NCBI GenBank assembly: GCA_031179305.1
Contig: JAPSHX010000001.1
Coordinates: 124,001-188,000, forward strand
Reading direction: 5' to 3'
From: Paenarthrobacter sp.
GTDB lineage: Bacteria > Actinomycetota > Actinomycetes > Actinomycetales > Micrococcaceae
DNA length: 64,000 nt
Shown: one piece after another, positions 38,162 to 46,815 of the stretch
How the letters are laid out: each line of letters begins with the position of its first letter
Position numbering within the stretch: the stretch's first letter is position 1
Notes under the pieces: generated by a model
Databases searched by the model: none
What the model saw: only the letters and a program-made list of their open reading frames with translations
Told to the model about the DNA's origin: nothing
Position numbers and translations under genes: made by a program

Positions 38162-39485
38162 AGTCATCCCGCCCAGGCCGGGCCGTGCGCCCGCTTCTGT
38201 CGGCCGGGCGCCTGCCTCTGCCGGGCGGACGCCTGCCTCTGCCGGGCGGGTCATCTCCGGGCCGCGGCATATCGTCATGGACGAGCTCTCCCGTGGTGTG
38301 GTGGACAAACTCGATCCCGAGTCGGCTGCGTTTATCAACACCAGCGGCCTGGCCAAGGCGTCGCCCATGGGCATGGGCCTTTACAGGATTGAGCCTGTTG
38401 GCAAGGTGGGTTCAGTCCGGACCGCCTCAGTGCAGCTGGAAGTCCGTCCCAAGGATCGGCTGGGCCTCAGCCGGCTTCTTTTCCTGCTCAGCTACGCCGG
38501 GGACCAAGGCTTCCGCGACCATTCCGTGGAGGCCGTGGAGCACCCGGATTTGTGGAGCGCACTGGCCGAATCGCTCGCTCAGCTGGCAGATAAAGCCCTG
38601 AGCCGTGGCGTACTGCAGGGCTATCTGACCGTGGAAGAGTCCCTGCGCACCGTCAAAGGCCGCATCCGTATCTCGGACCAGATCTCTCGACGCCCCGGGA
38701 TGATGGTGCCGCTGGAGGTGTCCTACGACGAATTTACGGAGGACATCGCTGAGAACCGTATCCTCCGTGCTGCGTTGGAGCGCATGGGAAAGGTTCCCGG
38801 GGTTCGGCCGGATGTGCTGAGCCGCTTGCGGCAGCTCAAGGGAAAGCTCGACGCCGTTACCCGGCTTCAGTCCGGAGCGCCGCTGCCGCCGTGGCGCGCC
38901 AACAGGATGAACCTCAGGTATCACGCCGTGCTGCGTCTGTCCGAGGTCATTCTTCGGAACGCTTCCGCCGAGGCGGGCGAGGGCAAGCAGCAAACCGCGT
39001 CCTTCGTGGTGGACATGGGCCAGGTGTTCGAAGAATTCGTGGGCACCGCACTGAGGTCCGCCATGGGTTCACATCCGGGGGAGATGCGCCTCCAATACGG
39101 GGCGCTGCTCAACGAGGCCGTCAGGGACTCCGATCGCCTGACTGTCCGCCCGGACGCCGTCCACTTCCTGGGCGGCCGCCCCGTGGTGGTCTATGACTCC
39201 AAATACCAAGCAGCCTCCGACGCCGGTGCCTCACTGAGCGCAGACCACTACCAGTTGCTGGCGTACTGCACGGCCCTGAGGGTTCCCACCGCTTGGCTCG
39301 TCTACGCGGGGGCGGGGGAGATGAAGCTCCGCCGCATCCTCAACACGGACATCGACATCGTGGAGTACCCGCTGGACCTGTCCCTGCCGCCGTCGGAAAT
39401 TTTGGCTGCTGTGGCTGATCTGGCCGAACAATCATGGGGCGAAGTAGTACGCCAAGCTGTGGCGGGCCGGTCGGCGTCGGACTAG
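38148..39485 (+). CDS. mcrC: McrC-like nuclease subunit
   Basis: About 445 residues if it starts at TTG 38148, overlapping mcrB by 14 nt. ATG 38278 is the other candidate, but it would remove the start of the first conserved strand (GPRHIVMDELSRGVV). Between the two lies a coding tandem repeat of 7 residues (APASVGR, APASAGR, TPASAGR). The nuclease motif RPVVVYDSKYQ near 345 is the D-x-K part of a PD-(D/E)xK core. LRTVKGRIRISDQISRRPG and ENRILRAALERM are typical of McrC. It cleaves DNA with McrB as a type IV restriction enzyme. Confidence 0.82.
   Translation: MQPAKVIPPRPGRAPASVGRAPASAGRTPASAGRVISGPRHIVMDELSRGVVDKLDPESAAFINTSGLAKASPMGMGLYRIEPVGKVGSVRTASVQLEVRPKDRLGLSRLLFLLSYAGDQGFRDHSVEAVEHPDLWSALAESLAQLADKALSRGVLQGYLTVEESLRTVKGRIRISDQISRRPGMMVPLEVSYDEFTEDIAENRILRAALERMGKVPGVRPDVLSRLRQLKGKLDAVTRLQSGAPLPPWRANRMNLRYHAVLRLSEVILRNASAEAGEGKQQTASFVVDMGQVFEEFVGTALRSAMGSHPGEMRLQYGALLNEAVRDSDRLTVRPDAVHFLGGRPVVVYDSKYQAASDAGASLSADHYQLLAYCTALRVPTAWLVYAGAGEMKLRRILNTDIDIVEYPLDLSLPPSEILAAVADLAEQSWGEVVRQAVAGRSASD
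38187..38249 (+). repeat. Three 21-bp tandem repeats in the mcrC 5' region
   Basis: Units at 38187-38207, 38208-38228 and 38229-38249. Units 2 and 3 differ by one base; unit 1 is more diverged. In the mcrC frame each encodes x-P-A-S-x-G-R. Confidence 0.85.
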
Positions 39486-39518
39486 CCTGATAACTAACTC
39501 TTCACGGATGGAGGCATC

Positions 39519-39779
39519 ATGGCCCGCAAGAAATCGTGGCGCGATATGACCAAAGGCCAACGGATCATGCTGTTGGTTAGTGGAGCGGTGAATATGGCCC
39601 TGCTGGGTGCCGCGCAGAGAAGCATCGGCAAGACCCCGGACGAGCAAATCAGGGGCAAGAAGGTGATCTGGCGTGCGGTCTCCTTCATCAACTTCTTCGG
39701 CCCCGTCAGCTACTTCCTCTTCGGACGCCGTCGGGATGCAGAGCATGCCGGGAACGGCACAGCGGCAGTAAAACGCTAA
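39519..39779 (+). CDS. Small membrane protein with PLDc_N-like segment
   Basis: 86 residues. Two hydrophobic stretches (IMLLVSGAVNMALLGAA and VSFINFFGPVSYFLFGRRR). The second matches the PLDc_N motif FxNFxGPxxYFxxGR found in small membrane proteins and in cardiolipin synthases. GGAGG at 39510-39514 supports ATG 39519. It ends 2 nt before the convergent histidine kinase gene. Function unknown. Confidence 0.75.
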   Translation: MARKKSWRDMTKGQRIMLLVSGAVNMALLGAAQRSIGKTPDEQIRGKKVIWRAVSFINFFGPVSYFLFGRRRDAEHAGNGTAAVKR

Positions 39780-39781
39780 CG

Positions 39782-41452
39782 CTAGGCGGGCATCTTCACC
39801 GTAAAAGTGGTGCCCTGCCCGGGGACACTCTCCAACGTGATGGTCCCGCCGTGGGCTTCAACGATGGCTTTGCTGATGGGCAACCCCAGGCCGACGCCCG
39901 GGATGGCACTTTTGCGTACCCTGCCGGCGCGAAAGAACTTGGTGAAAGCCTCGGCCTGCTCCTGTTCGTTCATACCCATCCCGGTGTCAGTGACCCGGCA
40001 GAAAACAAAGTCCTGCTCCTCCCAGGCAGCTACTTCCACATCCCCGCCGTCGGGGGAGTACTTGATTGCGTTGGACACCAGATTGTCCAGCACCTGAGCA
40101 ATCCGTGATGAGTCAACATGGGCTTCCAGCGCATCCGGGAGGTCCATCGACAGTCGGATTCCGGCCTTGGCCGCGCGTGGTTCTGCCGAGGTGACACTGC
40201 CACGCACCAACTCCACGACGTCCACGGCGTGCGGCTGAATGACGATCTGACCCGAGCGCACGGCCAACAGGTCCGAGACGAGTGTCAGCAGCCGCTCCGC
40301 GTTGCGCCTGACAATGTCGAGTTGTTTGCGGGCCCGGGCATCGAGGGCGTCCGGCTCGTCCAGGATGAGCTCGACGTAGCCAAGGATGGACGTCAACGGG
40401 GTGCGGAATTCGTGGGAGACATTGGCAACGAAATCATCCTTGGCGGCAAGCGCGTTCACCAGGTCTGTGACGTCGCTGAACACCACCACCGAACCTGCGA
40501 ATTTCCCGGCGTCGTCCACCATTGGGCGTGCGCTCGCGGTGAAGGCTCGCTGTTCCTTTCCGGAGCCCAACCACACCAACTGGTCCGTGAAACGTTCACC
40601 CAAGACGGCACGACGCACCGGTCTCTTATCCGCCGGCAACGGCGTAGTCCTGTCAGTGTCGAAGATCAGCAACTGGGATTCGTTGGGATCGTCATTGTCC
40701 GGGGGAGTCGCCAGGATATGGGTTTGGCGTTGGCGGCGGTTCATGAGGATGTCATGCCCATCGCCATCCACGGCTACCACGCCCAGCGGCAGGGCTTCCA
40801 TGACGGTGTTGAGGAGCCGCTCTTGCTTGGTGCTGACGCTCAGTGCTTCCTTGAGTGCCTCGTCCTTCTCTTCCAGGGCACGCTGCTGGCGCACCATGCT
40901 CAACGTTAGGACGCTGACGGAGACTCCAATTCCCAGCATGAGGATGGGGAACAGGAATGGCTTGGTGAAGTCCTGTTCGCTGAAGGTTCCGCGCACGAAC
41001 AGGGGGACCCAGACGATCCCCAACGGTCCCAGGAAAGACAGGACAATAGCGAGCTTCGGGTACAACCCTGAAGCACACAGCCAGATGACCGGGAGTACCA
41101 CCAGGACACTGAGGCCGGTGATGGATTCCATGGAGCCTTCACGGGCGAATCCGATGGAGACCATGTCCAAGATGGGGATGGTGAGGAAGCTGGCGAACGG
41201 GAGCCGGTGCCACGGCACAATGATGCACAGCGCCAGCAGGAGTGCCTGGCTCAGCAGGAATATAAGGAACAGCGGATTCTCAAGTGTGGCGGGAAAATAC
41301 AGCCAAACCAGGATGGCCGAAATACAGACACACACAGACAACGGCAGTTGGCTGAGGACAACCCTCATACGCAAGGTATGTTCGTGGAAAGAGCGCCTAA
41401 AAACCAACAATTTCTTCTTTTCACCAATATCCCAAGTTGAAGGGTGGGTCAT
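39782..41452 (-). CDS. Membrane sensor histidine kinase
   Basis: 556 residues. About six transmembrane helices lie within the first ~210 residues. A PAS-like region follows (~225-330), then HisKA with phospho-acceptor His near 344 in NVSHEFRTPLTSILGYVE. The HATPase domain has an N box in LVSNAIKYSPDGG, G1 in DTGMGMNEQEQ and G2 in GVGLGLPISKAIVEAHGG. It is divergent from a response regulator across a 99-bp intergenic region, so the two are a likely pair. The large membrane part with small loops suggests sensing of a membrane or intramembrane signal. Confidence 0.92.
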   Translation of the reverse strand: MTHPSTWDIGEKKKLLVFRRSFHEHTLRMRVVLSQLPLSVCVCISAILVWLYFPATLENPLFLIFLLSQALLLALCIIVPWHRLPFASFLTIPILDMVSIGFAREGSMESITGLSVLVVLPVIWLCASGLYPKLAIVLSFLGPLGIVWVPLFVRGTFSEQDFTKPFLFPILMLGIGVSVSVLTLSMVRQQRALEEKDEALKEALSVSTKQERLLNTVMEALPLGVVAVDGDGHDILMNRRQRQTHILATPPDNDDPNESQLLIFDTDRTTPLPADKRPVRRAVLGERFTDQLVWLGSGKEQRAFTASARPMVDDAGKFAGSVVVFSDVTDLVNALAAKDDFVANVSHEFRTPLTSILGYVELILDEPDALDARARKQLDIVRRNAERLLTLVSDLLAVRSGQIVIQPHAVDVVELVRGSVTSAEPRAAKAGIRLSMDLPDALEAHVDSSRIAQVLDNLVSNAIKYSPDGGDVEVAAWEEQDFVFCRVTDTGMGMNEQEQAEAFTKFFRAGRVRKSAIPGVGLGLPISKAIVEAHGGTITLESVPGQGTTFTVKMPA

Positions 41453-41551
41453 GGCACATCCACCAGAGATGCTGAAGAAAGTCGGTTCATGAGATCAGCC
41501 TAACCATAATGGATATACTTCTGAGGTTATCGAAGGGGCTGAGGGGCAGCG
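41453..41551. promoter_or_regulatory. Divergent promoter of the two-component pair
   Basis: TATACT at 41514-41519 is a -10 candidate for the response regulator. GAGGGG at 41540-41545 is its ribosome site. Confidence 0.4.
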
Positions 41552-42292
41552 ATGAGTGAAGCACGTGTGGGGCTGGTCATTGAAGATGACCAGGATATCC
41601 GCGAATTGGTACGCGTAGTTCTATCCCAGGCGGGATTTGATGTACATGTCGCGTCCACGGGATCCGCAGGTGTGACATCGGCCCGCGAGCTGAATCCGGA
41701 CGTTATTACGTTGGATCTCGGACTCCCCGACATTGATGGTTTTGAGGTAGCTCGCCAGATTCGGAAATCCTCCGACGCCTACATCATTATGTTGACGGCA
41801 CGCGCCGAGGAGCTGGACACCCTTATGGGGTTGGAAGCCGGTGGGGACGACTACCTCACCAAGCCTTTCCGTCCCCGGGAGTTGCGAGCCCGTGTTGAAG
41901 CGATGATGCGACGCCCCCGCGCGTCGTCGGAATCCAAGAGCGTGCCCGAAGCTGTGGACCCCGAAGTGAGCCACAACGGGCTGGCCGTTTCAGCCGGTTC
42001 CCGCACCGCGGTCCTCAACGGGAAAGAGCTCAAGCTGACCCGCACGGAGTTCGACCTCCTGCTCGCATTGCTGGAGACCGGACGGATAGTGCGGACCAAA
42101 GCAGACCTCGCGCGTCGGCTCCGGAACGAACCGTACGACGTCGGCAGTTACGTCAGCGACGCAGACGAGCGCGCCGTCGAGGTTCATATGGGAAACCTGC
42201 GCAAGAAACTTGGCGACAGCATCCAGGCGCCGCGCTGGCTTGAGACGGTCCGGGGCGTCGGCTACCGGCTGGCTCCCTCAAGCAACAACTAG
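41552..42292 (+). CDS. OmpR/PhoB-family response regulator
   Basis: 246 residues. The receiver domain has acidic residues E11/D12/D13, phospho-acceptor D55 in LDLGLPDIDG and K104 in TKPF. The C-terminal winged helix (LKLTRTEFDLLLALLETG, AVEVHMGNLRKKLGD, ETVRGVGYRL) binds DNA. It pairs with the divergent kinase. Its targets are unknown. Confidence 0.93.
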   Translation: MSEARVGLVIEDDQDIRELVRVVLSQAGFDVHVASTGSAGVTSARELNPDVITLDLGLPDIDGFEVARQIRKSSDAYIIMLTARAEELDTLMGLEAGGDDYLTKPFRPRELRARVEAMMRRPRASSESKSVPEAVDPEVSHNGLAVSAGSRTAVLNGKELKLTRTEFDLLLALLETGRIVRTKADLARRLRNEPYDVGSYVSDADERAVEVHMGNLRKKLGDSIQAPRWLETVRGVGYRLAPSSNN

Positions 42293-42294
42293 GC

Positions 42295-42366
42295 AAACCC
42301 AACTAGGTCGCAGATCAGGTCGTTATGAGCGCTCATAACGACCTGATCTGCGACCTAGACGGGTTG
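42295..42366. repeat. Long palindromic repeat, copy 1 (probable bidirectional terminator)
   Basis: Two perfectly complementary 28-nt arms with no spacer: 42303-42330 and 42331-42358. AACCC/GGGTT pairing extends outside across a 2-nt mismatch. It lies between the response regulator gene and the convergent ferredoxin gene, and the ferredoxin stop codon (42355-42357) is inside the right arm. A diverged copy is at 60367-60444. Confidence 0.9.
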
Positions 42367-42684
42367 GCCAACGCGCAGAGGCTCTGCGGCGACCACGGGA
42401 TGGTCGCGGCCCTGATTGCCCAACCCGCCCGCACCTTGCGGCGAGCCCAGTTCCTCGAAAAACTCAGCGTTGGCCCTGACGTAATCGGCCCATTCGTCCG
42501 GGACATCGTCCGCGAAGTAGATAGCTTCAACGGGACACACGGGATCGCACGCGCCGCAGTCCACACATTCGGACGGGTGGATATAGAGCGAGCGATCGCC
42601 CTCGTAGATACAATCCACCGGGCACTCGTCAATGCAGGCCTTGTCTTTCACATCCACGCAAGGCTGGGCGATCACGTAGCTCAT
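42355..42684 (-). CDS. fdxA: 7Fe ferredoxin (3Fe-4S plus 4Fe-4S)
   Basis: 109 residues, the usual FdxA size. Cysteines at 9, 17, 21, 25 and 40, 43, 46, 50 fit the two-cluster pattern (CVDVKDKACIDECPVDC, CVDCGACDPVCPVEA). It carries low-potential electrons in the cytoplasm. It starts 6 nt after the aldehyde dehydrogenase stop, so it may be read from the catabolic operon. In many actinobacteria fdxA instead precedes dapC. The last codons and the stop are supplied by the palindromic repeat. Confidence 0.92.
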   Translation of the reverse strand: MSYVIAQPCVDVKDKACIDECPVDCIYEGDRSLYIHPSECVDCGACDPVCPVEAIYFADDVPDEWADYVRANAEFFEELGSPQGAGGLGNQGRDHPVVAAEPLRVGQPV

Positions 42685-42690
42685 GGCCCG

Positions 42691-44169
42691 CTACACGCCC
42701 GTGTAAACGGTTTTGCCCCACGTGTAGAAGTCCAGGGCGGACCTGCCTTGCTCGCGGAAGGTGTTGGTGGATGAATCCTTCACGCCACCGAAGGGAACGT
42801 TGAGGTCCAAGCCTGCGGTGGGGCGGTTTACCTTGACCACGCCTGCTTGCGCCCGGGCAGCGAAGTCCGTAGAGAGGGCCAACGAGTCCGTGCAGATGCC
42901 GGCGGTCAGACCGTAGCGGGAGTCGTTGATGGCATTCAAGCCGGCTTCATAATCGGCCACTTCAAGAACTGTAACCACCGGCCCAAAGATCTCCTCGGTT
43001 ACCGCTGCGTCGTCCATCGGCAGGTCGGTGAGGACTGCGGCCGGGAAGAACAGCGGGCCGTTCGGGTCTCCGTCGTAGCTGCCGTGAAGGAGAGTGGCAC
43101 CGCGTTCGACGGCGGTACGCACCGCGGCTTGGTCCTGTTCGAATTGCTGCCTGCTCACCACAGCGCCCATTCGCGTGCCGCTTCCCAAGCCGTCACCGGT
43201 GGTGTAGGCAGCGGCTTCCTCGACCAAAGCTTCCGTGAAGGCAGCGCGGATTCCCGGCGTCACGTAAACGCGCGAAGTTGCTGTGCATGCTTGTCCCGTC
43301 AGGCCAAAAGCACCCGTGGCCACCACCTGCGCGGCTTTGCGGGCATCGGCGTCGTCGAGGACCAAGACCCCGTTCTTGCCGCCCATTTCCAACTGGACCC
43401 GGGCCCGGCGGGCGTTGAGGATTTCCTGCAGACCCAGGCCCACGTTGGTGGAGCCGGTGAAGGAAAGGCCCGCGATGCGCGGATCACGGGCCAGAGCATC
43501 CCCCACCACGCGTCCCTTGCCGTGCACCACGTTGAACACTCCGGCCGGAAGCCCGGCGTCCTGCAGGGCACGAGCCAGGTGCGTGGCGGACAGCGGAGTG
43601 AGTTCGGCGGGCTTGATGACAACGGTGTTGCCGCTGATCAGCGCCGGGGCCGTCTTCCATGCCGGGATGGCAATGGGAAAGTTCCAGGGAGTAATCAGCC
43701 CGATAACGCCCAGCGGTTCGCGGCGGGTGGTGATGGTGGTGTCCGGCAGGCCGCTGGGCAGTACCTCACCGGTGGCTGCCCAACCGAGAGAGCCGAAGAA
43801 ACGAAGGACGTCCGAGGCACGTTTCACTTCGCCCTTGGCTTCGGCGAGTGTCTTGCCTTCTTCGCGGACCAAGTCCTCGGCGATGGCGGCCTGCCGCTCG
43901 ATCAGCAGGTTCCCGGCAGCGATGAGGATGGCGCCCCTCGACGGTGCGGGCATGGCGGACCATGAAGGCTGGGCTGTTGCGGCGGCCGTGATGGCGGAAT
44001 CAGCGTCTTCGGCGGTGCCGCTGGGGGAGAGGGCTGCGAGTTCCCCGGGCCTGGCCGGGTTCGTCCGCTGGGTGTCGGCTTCGCCCAGCCATTGGCCGTT
44101 GATGAGGTGTTGGGCGGTGCTTGTTTCGGCGTCGTTGGTGATGCTGGATTCCAAGGCTGTGGACGTCAT
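42691..44169 (-). CDS. Aldehyde dehydrogenase, possibly 2-oxoglutarate semialdehyde or benzaldehyde type
   Basis: 492 residues. Catalytic Cys lies near 294 in LTGQACTATS and Glu near 259 in LEMGGKNG; the NAD-binding strand ITPWNFPIAIPAWK is intact. The C-terminal stretch NRPTAGLDLNVPFGGVKDSS resembles YcbD-type 2-oxoglutarate semialdehyde dehydrogenases, although benzaldehyde/vanillin dehydrogenases are close relatives. AAAGGA precedes ATG 44169. A DHDPS-family gene upstream in the same operon fits a semialdehyde route, but the aldehyde is not proven. Confidence 0.85.
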   Translation of the reverse strand: MTSTALESSITNDAETSTAQHLINGQWLGEADTQRTNPARPGELAALSPSGTAEDADSAITAAATAQPSWSAMPAPSRGAILIAAGNLLIERQAAIAEDLVREEGKTLAEAKGEVKRASDVLRFFGSLGWAATGEVLPSGLPDTTITTRREPLGVIGLITPWNFPIAIPAWKTAPALISGNTVVIKPAELTPLSATHLARALQDAGLPAGVFNVVHGKGRVVGDALARDPRIAGLSFTGSTNVGLGLQEILNARRARVQLEMGGKNGVLVLDDADARKAAQVVATGAFGLTGQACTATSRVYVTPGIRAAFTEALVEEAAAYTTGDGLGSGTRMGAVVSRQQFEQDQAAVRTAVERGATLLHGSYDGDPNGPLFFPAAVLTDLPMDDAAVTEEIFGPVVTVLEVADYEAGLNAINDSRYGLTAGICTDSLALSTDFAARAQAGVVKVNRPTAGLDLNVPFGGVKDSSTNTFREQGRSALDFYTWGKTVYTGV

Positions 44170-44195
44170 GGTGTTTCCTTTGCAAGTAGTGGGGG

Positions 44196-45008
44196 TTAGA
44201 GGCTGCGGATCAGGCCGCCGTCGCACCTGAGCGCGACGCCGGTGATGTACGACGCCGGTGCGCTGCACAGGAACGCAGCAGCTGCGCCGAATTCCCCGGG
44301 TTCTCCATAGCGGCGGGCAGGGATGGTCTTACGGGATTCGAGTTGAATGTCTTCCAACGTTGTGCCGCGACGTTTGGCTGCGGCATGGTCCAGTTGGGCG
44401 ACGCGATCGGTGGCGATTCTGCCGGGGAGGAGAAGGTTTACGGTCACTTCGTCCAAAGCCACTTCAGCAGCAAGGGTTTTAAGGTAGCCCGCCAATGCGG
44501 CCCGTCCGGTATTGGACACTGCGAGGTTGGGCAGCGGGGCTGTGACACCGCTGGATCCGATGGCCAGGATCCGGCCCCAGCGCCGTTTCCGCATTCCGGG
44601 GAGTACGTGTGAAACCAATGAGTGGTGCGGCTTGACCAGGAGATCGAACGCCGCCCCGATGTCATCTGAGCTCAGTGTCGCGGCGGCTCCTGGTTTGGGG
44701 CCTGGCCCGTTGAGGACCAGAATGTCGATTGGCCCGAGGTCGGCGACGGTTTGTTGGACGGCGGATTCGATGCCCTCCGGGGTGGTGAGGTCGGCCTCGA
44801 TGGCCACCGCGTCAAAACCGGTAGCGCCCAGTGAGCCTGTCCCGTAAGCAGCCTGCAGTTCTTCGACGATCTCCTTGGCGCGGTCCCGACGGCGGCCAAC
44901 GATCGCCACCCGTACTCCCTCTGCGGCTAAAGCACGCGCAACGGCCAGGCCCAGCCCACCCGTGGAAGCAGCAACCAAGGCGGTCTTGCCGGCGATTCCG
45001 AGGTCCAT
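44196..45008 (-). CDS. Atypical short-chain dehydrogenase lacking YxxxK
   Basis: 270 residues with a Rossmann fold: AASTGGLGLAVARALA near 13 binds the cofactor, VGRRRDRAKE suggests NADP, and the catalytic Ser is in AIGSSGV. Where classical SDRs have YxxxK the protein reads SNTGR in LAVSNTGRAALAGYLK, so both Tyr and Lys are replaced. A subgroup of SDRs shows the same substitution; whether they act as reductases is unclear. ATG overlaps the upstream stop by 1 nt (TAATG), with GGGAGC as ribosome site. Confidence 0.85.
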   Translation of the reverse strand: MDLGIAGKTALVAASTGGLGLAVARALAAEGVRVAIVGRRRDRAKEIVEELQAAYGTGSLGATGFDAVAIEADLTTPEGIESAVQQTVADLGPIDILVLNGPGPKPGAAATLSSDDIGAAFDLLVKPHHSLVSHVLPGMRKRRWGRILAIGSSGVTAPLPNLAVSNTGRAALAGYLKTLAAEVALDEVTVNLLLPGRIATDRVAQLDHAAAKRRGTTLEDIQLESRKTIPARRYGEPGEFGAAAAFLCSAPASYITGVALRCDGGLIRSL

Positions 45009-45970
45009 TAGAAGCTCCCTACAGTTGTCTTCACTGTTGTTTTCGCGGTTTCCGTCGCAGCAGCTGCTTCGCGAAGGTGTGTCACCATGCTGGCCCGCAG
45101 GTTTTCGGGGAACCCTGCGGCCGGTGAGCGGACACCGGAGTCCTTGATGAGTCCCCGTTCGCGCAGGCATTCCTTACGGATGGCCAAAGCCACCTTGGCC
45201 TGCTGCTCAAAGTTGATCAGGGGGAGGTACGGCAGGAGCTCGTACTGGGCCGCATCGTAGCCGTCCTGTTGCCAGGCACGGACGCAGGCAATCAGGGCTT
45301 CAGGGTACGAGAAGCCGGTCATGGCGCCCGCCGCCCCGGCCATCAGTTCGTCCAGCAGGCCTTGCCCGCCCAGACCGCCAAAAACAGACACCCCGACGGC
45401 GGCACTCAGCTCCGCGATGGCGACGCTGGTTGGCGGCGCCTCGGCTTTGACGGCGATGACGTAGTCGCAGGCGGTGACTACAGAGATCAGCGTCGACGTT
45501 GCGATGCTGACACCGCTGGCCAGCGGGTAGTCCTGCAGGACAACTTTGGCACCGGTAGCCCGGTGAATGGCATCCAGATGCGCAATGACGGTTTCCGCCT
45601 TGGCGGAGTTGGCCTGCACCATTACGGCCGCGAGACGGCTGCCGGCCACTTCTTGAGCTGCCAGCACTTCCTCAATGGCCGGTCGCGTCGCCAAAGCGGT
45701 CACACCCACTACCAGCGGCAGCGATGTGCATTCGACTACCGTCTCCAGGACATCCCGGCGTTCGTCAGCTGTGAGGGCGGCTGCTTCTCCGAACACCCCC
45801 AGGACTGTCAGCCCCGTGGCGCCGATGGTTGCATAGTGCTCCACGAGCTCGGCCAGACTGTCCAAGTCCACATCCAGGGTGCTGCCTTGGAACGGTGTGG
45901 CAACCACGCCCCAGACGCCGGCAGGCAAGGACTCACGGCTGAGGGATTCGAGCGCAACTCTTGGCTGCAT
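45008..45970 (-). CDS. Dihydrodipicolinate synthase-family lyase/aldolase
   Basis: 320 residues of the DHDPS/N-acetylneuraminate lyase TIM-barrel family. Schiff-base Lys lies near 172 in VIAVKAEAPP and the Tyr near 146 in VVLQDYPLASG. GVWGVVATPFQ and GLTVLGVFGEAAALT match the 2-oxo-acid binding region. Relatives cleave or dehydrate 2-keto acids, for example KdgD, which forms 2-oxoglutarate semialdehyde. Being encoded with CoA-transferase and hydratase genes suggests a catabolic, not lysine-biosynthetic, role. AAGGAG six nt before ATG 45970 fixes the start. Confidence 0.85.
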   Translation of the reverse strand: MQPRVALESLSRESLPAGVWGVVATPFQGSTLDVDLDSLAELVEHYATIGATGLTVLGVFGEAAALTADERRDVLETVVECTSLPLVVGVTALATRPAIEEVLAAQEVAGSRLAAVMVQANSAKAETVIAHLDAIHRATGAKVVLQDYPLASGVSIATSTLISVVTACDYVIAVKAEAPPTSVAIAELSAAVGVSVFGGLGGQGLLDELMAGAAGAMTGFSYPEALIACVRAWQQDGYDAAQYELLPYLPLINFEQQAKVALAIRKECLRERGLIKDSGVRSPAAGFPENLRASMVTHLREAAAATETAKTTVKTTVGSF

Positions 45971-46008
45971 CGGTATCTCCTTGTATTCGTTCGAAGTGAT
46001 CACTGCTA

Positions 46009-46815
46009 TTAGCGGCCCGGCCACACTGGCTGGCGCTTTTCCTGGAAAGCACGCACGCCTTCGGCTGAGTCTTCGCTGTCAAGGGCAGCCATCAGGGCGG
46101 GTAGGCGAAGCCCTCGCGCTTCCTTGGCGGTGAGGTGGGTGGTCTGGGTGACCATCTGTTTCACCGCCCGAACCGAGGTGGGCGCACAGGCAAGGATCTG
46201 GTCCACCCAGCGCTGCACCGCGGCGTCAAGCTCTTTGGCGGGCACTACCTCGTTGACGAGTCCCATCGAATGCATTTCCGTGGCGTCGGCTTTCCGTCCG
46301 GTCAGCAACATGCTCATAGCCTGGGTGTGGGGGATCCGCCGCACCAACTGGTGGATGCCGCCGTCGAGCGCCAACCGCCCAACGCGGGGCTCGGTCAGAC
46401 CGAACTTGGCGGTGTCGGCGGCCACCACGATGTCGGCGCCCAGCACCATTTCCATACCGCCGCCCAGCGCGTAACCGTTGATCCGGGCGATTACAGGGAC
46501 ATCGAGGGTGGTGCGCAGGCTCAGGCCGCCGAAACCGTTGGGATCCAGGCTGGCCCAGTATTCGAGACCGGTTTTGTCTACGGCCGAGGCCGACATGTCC
46601 GCCCCGACCGAGAACGCACGAGATCCGGCTCCCGTGATGACCACGGCACGCACTGACGGATCGTTTTCCAGCTGGTCCCAGATCTCGTTGAGCCGGGAAT
46701 GCGCGGTGGCATCGACGGCGTTGAGAACATGCTGGCGATCGATGACCACCGTTGCCACGTGGTTCTCAATGGTCAGGGTCACGGTGTCAACGCGCTCTTC
46801 AACAGGGGCGGTCAT
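46009..46815 (-). CDS. Enoyl-CoA hydratase/isomerase family protein
   Basis: 268 residues, crotonase fold. The oxyanion hole is formed by AFSVGADMSA and NGYALGGGMEMVLGAD. Glu of FGLTEPRVG is at the first catalytic position. LALDGGIHQLVRR replaces the usual PGxGGTQRL, placing Asp near the second site as in some CaiD-like or hydratase-lyase members. It adds water to, or cleaves, an enoyl-CoA made by the upstream CoA-transferase. The start overlaps that gene by ATGA. Confidence 0.88.
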   Translation of the reverse strand: MTAPVEERVDTVTLTIENHVATVVIDRQHVLNAVDATAHSRLNEIWDQLENDPSVRAVVITGAGSRAFSVGADMSASAVDKTGLEYWASLDPNGFGGLSLRTTLDVPVIARINGYALGGGMEMVLGADIVVAADTAKFGLTEPRVGRLALDGGIHQLVRRIPHTQAMSMLLTGRKADATEMHSMGLVNEVVPAKELDAAVQRWVDQILACAPTSVRAVKQMVTQTTHLTAKEARGLRLPALMAALDSEDSAEGVRAFQEKRQPVWPGR

